64,000 bases of DNA. It comes from Cyathus striatus. Taxonomy: Eukaryota; Basidiomycota; Agaricomycetes; Agaricales; Nidulariaceae. The position numbers were made by a program, and so were the translations under genes. Every line of letters begins with the position of its first letter. Within the stretch, counting starts at the first letter, position 1. The DNA is taken from positions 2,480,001-2,544,000 of the forward strand of contig JAOVFP010000013.1 of the NCBI GenBank assembly GCA_025738555.1, given 5' to 3'. Positions 46,290-57,912 of this stretch are shown piece by piece. The notes under the pieces were generated by a model, which did no database searches, had not been told where the DNA came from, and saw only the letters and a program-made list of their open reading frames with translations.

Positions 46290-46317
46290 TTGAATATTGA
46301 ATATTGAATATTGAATG
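46290..46317 (+). repeat. Heptamer microsatellite (TTGAATA)n
   Basis: Three perfect TTGAATA units and a fourth ending G. Simple tandem repeat in intergenic DNA. Confidence 0.85.
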
Positions 46318-46534
46318 TTCACTGGCACTCCTGCGATGTACTATACTATGTATATGAAGTCTGGATTGTAACGTATTCGCAATATAACAGGTAGCTATTT
46401 ACCCATTCGTTTTTGGTTGAAACCTACTACTTATACCCTGTGTAGCAACTCAAGGTACTCCCCAGTTGATGGAAGGCATTCTTGCAACCGTTGTACTTAT
46501 TAGTCGAGGAATCAAAGCCAACAAAACAAGATGT

Positions 46535-46760
46535 TCAAGCTGACCATTGGATGGATTTGAACACCACGCAGTCGCCATATCGCAGCATTCCTCTTCCGGT
46601 CAACTTCCGGTTTCTCGGTGCTAGAGTCTGCTCTACTACACGAAGGGTCTCTACTACTTGTTCGATACTAGATGGGATCGCAGGAAGCTGTCGCTGTTCG
46701 ATGACAGTCTCACCATCATGCAGCGCGAGAATATCTGCAAGGCTGCAAGACACGGTACAA
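46535..46760 (-). other. Second orphan coding-like stretch
   Basis: The minus-strand frame SLADILALHDGETVIEQRQL, then PAIPSSIEQVVETLRVVEQT and RNRKLTGRGMLRYGDCVVF, ends at a TGA (46535-46537). A TTGCAG acceptor lies just before it. It reads like a terminal exon, but no convincing upstream exon with an ATG was found in the AT-rich DNA to its right. No family is recognised. The rest of the 45934-47310 gap shows no gene. Confidence 0.3.
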
Positions 46761-47310
46761 ACTCGCTACTTTGCCATATACATCCATGAGATTATGTATC
46801 TCCAACTTGCTTCTAACACACTTCCAGCTCAATCAAAACAGTAAATAACACCGTTTATAATGTGATACTTCTTTTGAGGAAGACACGAATATTTCAAGGG
46901 GAAGGAAACCGAGGAACGAGGAATATTACAATTATTATAGGCAGTGCAGTAATGTATGATCTAGGCAAGTAATGGTCGTGTGGTGATAGATCATGTTCTG
47001 AGGACAAGTTCGAGCAGGGAAACGAAAACATGCACTGTCCAATATGACTAATACTGCACAATAAGTACTTAGTTTTAGTATGTAATGAAGTCCGCTGCTT
47101 GAGCACTGAATAAAATAACTACCGCATAGTCCATTAGTTAACTATACTCCCCGCACGAACAATGAAAAAAAGACAAAGCAATATTACAACCAAAAAGAAA
47201 TAGAAACCCCATTAAAACGTCCATAGATGTAAGTAGTGAGTATACATCACACGCACGTCAGTGCACAAAAAACGACAGTGGGATGCCACTGACACTATAG
47301 AATTCAGCGA

Positions 47311-49085
47311 TCACAAAAGATGCTTCCAGCCTGCATCACGGGTCTTCTTAACTAGGCGCTTCACTTCCTGTGAACGCGCGCGGGTGGTGACAAGGAGGGT
47401 GTCCGGCATATCGACGATGACAAGGTCGTCTACGCCGAGGCATGTAATAAGACGCCCTGAACCTGGAACCACAATGCCACCTGCTACTTGTTCGGTGAGA
47501 ACTGCAAAGATGGTGAGTTACGATCCCATCTAAATGGTAAGATTTTCGAAGACTAACCAAGGTTGCTGTCGCCAAGGATGCGAGGCTGGTTAGCTTCGGC
47601 TGGCAGTAGATCTGCAAGAGAAGAGAAGTCTCCAACATCGTCCCAACCTAGTGAGAGAGTCAATGTCCTGATGCTGTACCATACAATATATCACGACATA
47701 CCGAAAGTGGCAGGTACAACGGCAACGCGTCCTTCGGCCGCAGCAGGTTCGGCTACAGCATTATCGATAGGAATCTTTTCAAGTTCATGCCACACCTCCG
47801 CGAGCACCTTTTGCCTGGTTGCCTCGTCCTGGTCCCAGACATCGGCGATCTTCGTGAGACCTTCGTGGATGTCTGGCTTGTACTCCTTGAGGAGATCAAG
47901 AAGGAATGTTGCCTTTGTGACGAACATTCCTGCGTTCCACCTGTAGTTACCGGTGGAGATATACTGCGCAGCAGTTCTGGCATCCGGTTTTTCCTTGAAG
48001 CTGGAGACGAGACGAGCGTTCGGTGCTTCCTTCATGCCCAGTTTTTCTCCCAAGCGCACATATCCGAAGCCTGTGGAGGGATGTGAGGGGGCAATGCCAA
48101 TGGTTACGAGGTAGTCTTTCCGGGCAACTTCGACCGCTTCTGCTACGGCGGAGAGGAAGGCGTCGTCACCGGAAATCATGTGATCAGCGGCGAAGGAGCC
48201 AATGATGGCATCTGGATCTCGCTGAGTGAGAATGGCAGCTGCGAGACCGATGGCAGCCATTGAGTCCTTGGGCCCTGGTTCACAGAAAAGGTTTTCACCG
48301 CGAAGCTCAGGAAGCTGTTCGCGAATGGTCTTTACGTGAGCTGGGCCAGCTACGACAGTGGTCCTTGCAGAGGAGGACAAAGGAAGAAGACGATCCCATG
48401 TTGCCTGAATCAGGGAACGACCCTTCAAAGTCAGGTCGAGGAGGAACTTGGGGTGATCCTCGCGGGAAAGGGGCCAGAGGCGAGTCCCTGCACCGCCAGC
48501 GGGGATAACGACATAGAAGCCAGGAATATCACGGCTTACAAACGGAAATGCAGTAAGGGCGTGGTCGCCCAGTGGAGAAGGGCGGTAATTGTAGACGGTA
48601 TCAGGTGAAGACGTGGCAATTGCGGGAATGGAATGACCGAGGAAGGGAGAAAGCTTTGCACGAAGCTGGGGACTTGGGGGAGCTGGGGTCATGAATCCAG
48701 GGGTTCCATTACGGGAGAAGCCATACTGTAAAGTATATATGATTAGAAGAGAGTTAATGAAAGGGCCTGGGGATCGGCTCGGTTGGAGGATTCATTCACC
48801 TGGAGGCCTTCACGGATTTGTCTCTCGAGGCCTGCGTTCTGCATCCTGAGCTCTGCGCATTCTCTCTTGACCTCGTCAATATCGGTGTGCTGGATGGGGA
48901 TAGCGGTGTCAGAAAGAAAGCAGGGTGAAGAAAGAAAGAGAAGAGAAGAATACCGATTTCTGGAGAGCCAGCATGATCTGCTGGAACATTGCTTCGACAG
49001 GAACACTGTTGGGCAGACTGGCAACGCCGGGGACATCTTGGGAGGCAGAAGAGCCGGTTGGGAGATTGCCAGCGGGAGTGTGCAT
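47311..49085 (-). CDS. Mannose-1-phosphate guanylyltransferase, bacterial ManC type
   Basis: Makes GDP-mannose from GTP and mannose-1-phosphate. Exon 1 (from ATG 49085, MHTPAGNLPTGSSASQ..) and exon 2 (HTDIDEVKRECAELRMQNAG) form a 75-residue extension with a coiled-coil segment. Exon 3 holds the catalytic core: VVIPAGGAGTRLWPLSREDH with the GGxGTRLWP nucleotide loop, PKFLLDLTLKGRSL, DSMAAIGLAAAILTQRDPDA, FAADHMI, STGFGYVRLGE, FKEKPDARTA and GNYRWNAGMFV. The last exons carry WDDVGDFSSLADLLPAE and GVDDLVIVDMPDTLLVTT. These motifs belong to bacterial ManC, closest in my memory to actinobacterial forms, not to the usual fungal Psa1/GMPPB (which starts MKALILVGG). Five exons, about 460 residues. 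Cytosolic. Confidence 0.88.
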
Positions 49086-49365
49086 GGTGACCTGACGTGC
49101 GAGGAAATGACAGTGGGGAAGACAACGGGGCTGAAAAGAAAACGAAGAGAAAGGAGGGTAGTTAAGGGTACTAGAGTATACGTAGTAGCGCTATGGCTGG
49201 TCAAAGAAAATTCTGGCGACAGTCTCAGTCTGGTCTGGATCCACGCGTCAATCGTCTGCAACCGTGTAACAGTGTAACGTGTACATTATGTAATCAAATC
49301 ACATCAACGTCACGTTCCAGTTCACTCGCGTTCGAACGCACTCGCAGCCGTATTCAAATTGTTAC

Positions 49366-50918
49366 ATGGATACCAATACCCTCTCTCCACGTATCGTCGC
49401 TTATGTCGCCTCCAAGGACCTCGCAAATGTACTGCAGCCACTCACTCGAGCTCGATGCACCATTTTACTTATGATCTACTCTGACAGATCTCCTCTCTCC
49501 TTCCGTCGAATCAAAAACGTTCTATGATCGTCCACTCTTTAGTTAGCTCGCTGGGTCTCATGAAGCCCGACTTCTCTCAAGCAAGGCGCATACAGGCCAT
49601 CGATCCTAGGCGCGCAACCCGGAAGGAACTATCTGCATATCATACACGAGAATATCTCGATTTTATTTTAGATCCTAACAACTCAAACACTTCATCAGCT
49701 GACGCCCTCGCATATGAAACCATTGCTGAGCTAGGCCTGGAATATGTTGTTTATTGTCCACTCTTAATTTTGCCTTGAGCTGATGAGAACTCAGGATTGT
49801 CCTTTATTTCAAGGTCTAGCAGACTACGTGCCCCTCGTGGGAGGAGCTACTCTGACTGCTGTCCAAGTTCTGCGCAGAGCCATGACTGACCGGGCCATAT
49901 GCTGGGATGGCGGCAGGTTGACGCCTTTCATTTTCGCCTCCATCCAGAACGTCATAACATGCATTTGGCAGGCACCATGCGCAAAAGTCTCGTGCCTCTG
50001 GCTTTTGCTATGTAGCAGACTGTGTTCTTGCTATTCTTGCTTTGAAACGGCAACTTTCCTCCGCCTCTGGAACATTTTTTAAACCTCGAGTTATGTATCT
50101 CGATCTTGACCTTCACTACTCTGATGCAGTCTCGGAAGCGTTCTATTCTCAAATATCTGGCAGCCGACAAACTCTAGTAAATATATAAACGCTAGGTACA
50201 CTTTACATACTCACGGTCATGTTTGCCCCCCAGACCCTCAGCATTCATCACACTGCTCCAGGTTTCTTTCCAGTATCTCCAAGATCGCAACTACCATCTC
50301 CTTCAAACACAGACTTTGACCCATTTACTCTTTCTATTCCACTACAACAAGGGGCCTCTGACGAAACATACGCGAAAATATGGCCTATTGTAGAAGAAGT
50401 AAAAGCTGCCTTCAATCCCGACTATCTAGTGTTACAATGTGGAACTGATGGACTTGCTGGCGATCCTTGTGCTACTTTCAACTGGTCTCTAGGTCCCAAT
50501 CAAGGGTCAATGGGATGGTGCGTACAGAGAATTTTGAGCAAATGGAACTGTAAAGTCTTGTTGCTTGGTGGTGGAGGGTATAGCTCACCGAATACTGCAC
50601 GAGCTTGGAGCTATTTGACTTCCATTGCGGTACTCAAACCCTGGTCTGGTACAATACATTTGACTGATGAGATATATTAGCTGGACAATCCATTAGATCT
50701 AGAAACCGAGATTCCCGACCATTCTGGTTTCCCTTTATATGCACCGTCTTTCACTGTAAGTGCAGTCTCCCATACATACCTCTTATAAACATTTTCTTCT
50801 TCAGCTCGATGTACCGCGAGGAAATATGCAAGACAATAATTCAGAAGAGTATTTAACCCAGATTGTTAATTGTTACAAAGATGTCATCCGAGTACTACAA
50901 GAACGACTATCCTATTGA
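49366..50918 (+). CDS. Class I histone deacetylase, HDAC8/Hos1-like
   Basis: Zn-dependent lysine deacetylase. The ATG at 49366 ([21 protein letters not shown]) splices to [20 protein letters not shown], which fits the HDAC8 N-terminus. Then follow the [11 protein letters not shown] segment, [19 protein letters not shown] and [19 protein letters not shown] with the catalytic His pair, created by splicing. The metal-site strand reads [17 protein letters not shown]: the Asp, Asp, His and Asp of the family (HDAC8 D176, D178, H180, D183) are kept, but the usual HHGDG is HYSDA. The second metal Asp is in [10 protein letters not shown] and the active-site Tyr in [15 protein letters not shown]. About eight exons and 400 residues. 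The 3' end lies 24 bases from that of the convergent GH51 gene. Confidence 0.88.
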
Positions 50919-50942
50919 ATGTTTACAACACTTGCCCTCGTT

Positions 50943-53900
50943 TTAATGCGCCTTGATGGTCAGGACGCTGACGCTAACTGGAGGAGCGGTGAAATTGAAT
51001 ATTTTTCCTGTCGTGATTTTGCTCGTGATGGGAGTGAACAGGGTGGGGTCGGTTGGCGTATTGCTGGCGGTCGCGTTTCCGGTAAGGATTTGGGCGGAAC
51101 CGCTAGTGGCGACAGTCCTAAACGGAAGGGCAAATGTTACGGGAGCCGCTGTCGCAGCGGTGTTCGAGACCTTTATCGAACCGAAGTCAATGCTTGCCCT
51201 AGGCTATTTGTGGAATGAATCTACCTTGATGATGACCTCCTGGGTGGAAGTCTTTCTGACGACGCTCCAGAACAATGTGCCTGTGCGACTGGGTAATGTG
51301 CTGGGCAAGTACTCGTCGCCGCGGTTTAGGCTGAAAAGCTGGAAGGTTTTGGTTAGGTATGAGCTTTAATTGTCTGGTGTTTGCTTACCTTCTGCACATA
51401 GTAGCTAGTCGAGTGATAAACGGTTCCAGCGCTGAATATGGGTGAGTATATTGGTATGCTTCTATTTGCATGTTTAATACGCACTCGAAAGCAAGCAGGT
51501 TAGGTGTCTATGATTCATAGGTAAGTCAATCGATATTATATAGCAAGTTCGCAAAGCTTGCTTACCCATTGATTGTTCGTAACGTGCTGCAGGTTTCTGT
51601 TAGTAGAATTCCGTGCAAATGGGATGGACACTCACACCGAGTAAGGGGGCATATGAGGCGGCGAAACTAACGAGCAATTGAGGATGTAGATCACAAAATT
51701 GAAATACCGAGAGTTCTACTTACACGATATCACTATTTCTCTCGAGACCTGTCATGAATGCAGCTTCTCCGGCGGCACCTAAACCGGAGGAAGGTGAGTG
51801 ATGAGGATATGTTTTGTTATTGCGCACTAACTTTGCATAGTGGGGAATACCAAGCGACCGTCAGCAGGTGATCCGAAGAGATCGTTGGGGTTCGTAGAGA
51901 TGGCTGCATATTCACCCTATGACAAGTAAGTACCACAGCTTTTATTCATAAGTACTGAATCTTACCTCGAAGTATTTAGTATTGTTGCGCTAACAGGATA
52001 CAGTTAAAAAGAACTTGTGAAGAGGCATTGGATGTTTCACCTCGAAGTCGTCGTAGAAAAACGAGTTTTGTGCAAACCAGGCTACGGCACTGTCAGCATA
52101 TCGCTGGGTTCGCGTATACTTCACTTACTCGGTGTCTGATAAACATGCACATCGTATTCGGTCGGGTCGGGTGACAAGATTGGGTTGAAAGTGTCGGAGG
52201 TTGCAATGAAGTCTTATCCCCTGTCAGGATATACTAGTACATATACAATCATCATACACGTACGAATGTTGGGGAATTCAGCTTGAAGCGTAGTGACGAA
52301 GTCATGCCACCTGTAGACATAACTATTGGACGGGTAAGTTTTATAACATTTGAATCACGCATTTAACTGTTGCTTACGAAGTTGCAGCAAAAAAGTCCTG
52401 TCGAAGAGGCATAAATATTAATCTCATGAAACGAATACTTGATTATCATTCATACCTCGTTCCCAACTTCCACGAAATTTAACTTGAATGGCTCTGGATG
52501 CCCAAGGGAAGCACGCAATGCAGCTGCCTGACTCTTTGCGGGATCTCCGATTACAAAGTTTATCTGAAGCATGCTTTAATCTCCATGTTCCCTCTCATCC
52601 AAAAGTAGGTACTACCTGGTCAATTGCTTGTTGGATATATGGCTCTAACTGGCCCTCTGCGACACTAGTACCTCCAAGAGCATACCCAGCCCAGACAGCC
52701 ATAATGGGCTGCATGTTCAGGTCTTCACACCAGTGAAGGTATTCCAAGAGACCAAGACCACTTGAATATGGTTAGAGAAAATCAATCAGAATAGCTCGAT
52801 GTCTTACTCAGTATTAGTATACCCCCAATCCCCTGTGCGACCTGAAGAACCGTGAATCGTTTACTTCATTTCGTATTGGCTGAACTTACCAGGTCTGTCG
52901 ACCAGAGGACCCACTGTAGCATTCCATTGCCACCTAGTGGCGACAGTTTGACCTTCGAGGTTGTTACCTCCAGGAAGGCGGAAGAACGATGGTGCCGTTT
53001 CAGACAATGCCTTACAACAGGTTCAGGCTTCTCTCAAGTATAGTCATAATGAAGACGTACGGTTGCAATATCAACTCGCATTCCGTTGGCTCGGTTCTTG
53101 AATGTTGGAGGGAATAAAGATAACATCGCAAAATTAACAGTCTGTCCCGACGCAGAGGTTCCTTCCAGCGTGATTGTGAACAAGTTGGAAGTAGAGCTTG
53201 GGGTGGTCGTTGGCTTCAGTTTAACAGTTACTTGCTTCCATGTGGTCTGTGTGCCGGAAATTGAAGTTTTTGTCGAAGCAAGCACCTGTCCGGTCGATGT
53301 CTGTAAACTGACGATCAAGTTGTTTTTGAAGGTCGAGCTGGTTGGGAAGCGGAAGAAAAATGAAGCGGTGTATGTCGACCCTGCGGTGACTTTGATGCCA
53401 GAAAATCCAGTATTGGCAAATCCTACGGAACCTGTGGTTCCACTGGGAACGGTAAGTTGTAGGGCGTTTGGCAATGCACTCGACACGGGCGAAGTCTCCT
53501 TAATAACACTTATGTTGCCACCGTTTACAGGTTGCCAACCAGCTAAGGAAGCAGTCGTTCCAGGAGTTACCAACTGGAAAGCACGATTTTGTAACACTAT
53601 ATTGCTTTCATCAACTTCCTGATTGAGTTTTTTTGTCACAGTACGTACGCTCTGCATACAACCCTCCATCTCCGCTCTTTTCGGAATTTAACGGCCGCGC
53701 TGAACTTTATAATAAGAGCACACACTTACATGCTATGCAATAACAGTTAATGGTGCATAAACAGAACAGCACACAGAAAACACTTACACTAATGTCCTAA
53801 TATGTCAGTGACATTTCTTCAGTAATCTCATATCAAACATTTTGATGTACTTCAATACTTGCCTCAAACATTTGTCCCCCTTTCAGGAAAAACGGTCAGT

Positions 53901-54055
53901 AATCAGGATTTCTCTCATAACCAGATGGAAATGCACTTACATAGGGTTGTCGGAATAGGATGGCTTGCACTAGCGCTAACGGACACCGTCGTTTGACCAT
54001 TTACCACACCTATAAGACCCAAAAGGCCCAACGCAACAAATAGTGAGCTAAGCAT
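50943..54055 (-). CDS. Secreted GH51 alpha-L-arabinofuranosidase (copy 1)
   Basis: Removes terminal arabinofuranosyl groups from arabinoxylan, arabinan and related polymers outside the cell. The signal peptide [20 protein letters not shown] is followed by [17 protein letters not shown]. Next come [17 protein letters not shown] (restored by splicing at GAGC/TG), a carbohydrate-binding-like beta domain ([30 protein letters not shown]), [15 protein letters not shown] and [16 protein letters not shown]. The acid/base Glu is in FVEVGNE and the nucleophile Glu in GEYAAISTN. The C-terminal beta domain ends [21 protein letters not shown]. More than fifteen short introns. About 640 residues, normal for fungal GH51. 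Its tandem paralogue lies directly upstream. Both catalytic residues are intact. Confidence 0.88.
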
Positions 54056-54751
54056 TGCGGAATTTACCTGTGGTATGTACAACCACTTGTCGTCTCGTAA
54101 GCTTTATACCTGTGTGTCGGACCGTGACTGGGAGCTCAACGGGAATTTATTAACCTCCTCCCTATACTCTCCACAAGGTGGAAATGTACGCGAACCCGTC
54201 TCGCATGCGCTCCAAGGCTGAAAATAGCAGTGCGGAGAGATGAAGGGACACATGTTATATTCTCGTGACGTGAAATTCGGTGATAAAGGTTATGCAGTTG
54301 TGTGTTGCAGAACGAGGAAGCTTTAACATGTTCTATGATGAACAGAAGGGATGCATCATAGCCTGGAACCAACGAATCCTATGCGTAGGTAGGAGGAATT
54401 TGACGTGTTCCTGGCGAACTAAGGTAAATATTTCCCGTGTCTGTGAGATAGTAGACATTATTACCGAAGAGAAGCGTCATAGAAGGTTTACTAGTAGACT
54501 CCGCCGGCCCGGGACGCACACAAGTCCATGTTAAAATCTGTCATCACCTGAAATTGAAAGAAATCTGTCGTGATTGTTGCGAACAATGTACGGTTTGTTG
54601 TCGTTGTGTATCAAGGCTCGTCGGAACATACTAAGTACTGCTGCAGCGTATGCAAAATAATTGCTTGATGATGAAAAACCTGAGATTATACATGGATGCA
54701 AGCGCGTACTATTGGACAGTTCGCTCCTACATACAAGCCTCCCCTACTTAA
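54056..54751. other. Spacer between GH51 copies
   Basis: About 700 bases holding the copy 1 promoter and copy 2 3' flank. No other gene seen; the open frames at 54136-54534 overlap on both strands. Confidence 0.5.
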
Positions 54752-57700
54752 TTAATTCGCTGTGAATGTCAGAACGCTGACGCTGACTGCTGGTGCATTG
54801 AAGGAGAATGTCTTTCCAGTCGTGATCGTGCTGTTAACGGGAGCAAATTGGTTGGGGCTAGTCGGAGTATTGCTACCGGTAGGATTTCCGGTGAGAATCT
54901 GGGCAGTTCCAGTGGAAGAAACAGTTGTCCATGGAAGTTGGAATGTGACGCTCGTGGACGCAGTGGCAGTATTAGAAACCTATGAAATGCATATAAACAC
55001 CGTTGAGTATCATTCCTGTTATGAAATCACCTTGATAATAATTTGATTTGTTGAAGTCTTTCTGATGACGCTCCAAAAGAGAGTTCCTGAACGGTTAGGC
55101 AAGGTGCTGGGCAGATATTCATCTCCTCGGTTCAAACTGAAGAGCTGACGGGTTGATAAGTACGATGACCTGTTTCGATAGCACGTTCGTTACCTTCTGG
55201 ACATAGTAACTAGTTGAGCGGTAAACAGATCCGGCACTGGGAGGTCCATGAGAACCTGTAGCACCAATCCTTTTGAAACTCACTCAAATGCCAAGAGATT
55301 GGGCGTCTGGAAGTTGAAGTGAGCAATGTGCTTTAAAGAAGTAAAATAGATCAAACATACCCACTGATTATTGGTTACATGCTGGGGTTGTATTGTCTTA
55401 GCAAGGATCAACATTGGAACAGGAAAAATGCTTACTCCAAGCAGAGGAGCATATGACGCTGCAAAACTACACGCAAAGATCCATGAGTGATAAGAAACTT
55501 AACGGCACAATAGTGTGCCTTACACTATATCACTATTCCTTTCAAGGCCGGTCATGAAGGCTGCCTCTCCTGCAGAACCTAAATGATCTGAGTATATCTG
55601 CATGGGCCATTGATAAATCTAACTTACTTTGCATAGTAGGATAAACTAGACGGCCAGTACCGGGCGCACCGAAGATGTTGCTGGCATTTGTGGAGATGGC
55701 AGCATATTCACCCTACAAAAGTGAGCAAGTATCCTTAAGGTTTACTGAAAACACCTGCACGTTACCTCGAAATATTTCTGGCCATTGCGCTGACAGAGAC
55801 ACGTTATTAGTATTTTGACTGAACAAGTGGCTGCTTGGATTCACCTGGAAGCTGTCATAATAGAATGCATTTTGGGCGAACCAAGCTACGATTGTAGAAG
55901 TCAGTCGAATGACTCGAATGTATAATGGAAGTTGTACTTGGCGTTTGATAGACATGAACATCATACTCAGTTGGTACAGGTGAGAGTGTAGGGTTGTTGA
56001 CAAGGGAAGTAGCAATAAAGTCTAAAACACATAATGTAAGCGTTGGCTCCTTACATCTCCGAATTGGGATAGCATACGAATATTTGGAAACTGTGCCTTA
56101 AGAGCATTCGCAAAGTCGCGCCATCTATACACATAACTAGAAACAGCATGTCAATTTCTGACTCGGGTGTATGTTCAGCACGAAACGTACGAAGTGGCAG
56201 CGAAGTTGTCCTGTGCAAAGTGTCATTGGTGGGCCGTACCCACATGTTTGTGTATGCAACATACCTCATTTCCAATTTCAACATAATTTAGCTTAAAGGG
56301 TTGCGGGTGACCAAGAGATGAACGAAGGGCTGCTGCTGCACTTTTTGAGGGGTCTCCTATAACAAAATTGATCTAATAGCTTTCAGCTTGAATAGCCCAC
56401 CAGGAGAGAGCTATTATACCTGATCGATTGCCTGTTGAATGTAAGGTTGCAGTTGCGATTCTGCAAGACTGTTACCATCCAGTGTGTAGCCTGACCAGAC
56501 CGCCATGATGGGCTCCATGTTGAGATCTTCACACCAATTAAGATAATCGAACAACCCAAGACCACTTGCTTATGGTCAGAGAATTAACACCTCAGTAAGT
56601 ACATGCATGTCTCACTCTGTGTTGATATAACCCCAGTCCCCACTTCGACCTAATGCGGTGAGCATTTAGTATACTTTTGCGGAAGTTATGGAATTGTTTA
56701 CCAGGCCTATTGAGAAGAGGGCCGACCTTAAAAATATTTGGTCAACGAAAAACGATCTTAATATAAAACATATCTACCGTTGCATTCCATTGCCATCTAG
56801 AAGCAACAGTTTGTCCTTCAAGGTTATTGCCTCCAGGAAGACGGAAAAATGATGGTCCCATTTCAGCGAGTGCCTAGTGAAGATAGACATCAGATAGATT
56901 TAATGATTTACTAGCCAAGACTCACAGTTGCAATATCTACGCGCATACCGTTGGCTCTGTTCTTATACGTGGGAGGGAACAGTGAAAGCATAGCAAAGTT
57001 GACACTTTGGCCTGATGCAGAGGCACCATCCAGAGTAATCGTGAACAAGTTGGATGTAGAACTTGGAGTAGTCGTCGGGTTCAGGGTAACCGTAACTTGC
57101 CTCCATGACGTTTGGCCACCAGAAATGGAAGTCGTTGTGGATGCCAGCACTTGACCGCCGGTAGTCTGCAGTCCTACAACAAGGTTGCCGTTAAATCCAG
57201 ACGCCGTTGGAAATCGGTAAAAGAAGGATGCAGTGTAAGCCGACCCAGAAGTGACTTTGATCCCCGAGTATCCAGTGTTAGCAAACCCGACGCCACCAGA
57301 TTTACCCGCGGGAACTGTGAGTTTCAATGCATTCGGAAGGGCGCTCGAGACAGGCGTGGTTTCTTTGATGACACTAATGCTGCCACCATTAATGGCTTGC
57401 CAACCTACAAGAGCACTAGAGGAGCCCGGCGATACGAGTTGAAAAGCGCGGTTCTGGAGGACTATAAAATAAAAGTTATGTTAGGACAAAATTCTTTTTA
57501 TATATAATAAATGCTAGTTACGCTCGGCGTATAAGCCACCATCACCGCTCTTTTCGGAAGTTAGTACATTGTATTCTTTAATTCAAGACGTACATACGTG
57601 CTATCGAAAAACGATGTTAGTCGTGAAAGGACTAGTAAGATCAATAACAGGAACATACACTTATATCCTATATTATAGTAAGGAGGTTAGTATGCCACTG

Positions 57701-57912
57701 ATATATATCACTGGAGTAGCTTACCTCGAACATTTGACCCCCTGTAATAGTTTAGTTTATTTGTATCCTATTGATGAACAACTTGACCACTTACACAGTG
57801 TAGTCGGGATTGGGTGGCTGGCAGTCGCACTGACCGACACCGTAGTCTGGCCATTGACAACACCTCCAAGGGCTAATAGACCCAATGCAACAACCAGAGA
57901 ACTAAACTTCAT
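54752..57912 (-). CDS. Secreted GH51 alpha-L-arabinofuranosidase (copy 2)
   Basis: Same architecture as copy 1. Signal peptide [21 protein letters not shown] and mature start [34 protein letters not shown] across the intron at GAGC/TC. The beta domain has [16 protein letters not shown] and [17 protein letters not shown]. Conserved active-site regions sit at the same relative positions, with GEYAAIST in the exon near 55700. It ends [21 protein letters not shown]. Intron positions match copy 1, so the pair arose by tandem duplication after intron gain. The two N-termini differ at many positions, so the event is not recent. Same predicted activity; different substrate preference or expression is possible but not shown. 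Confidence 0.87.
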
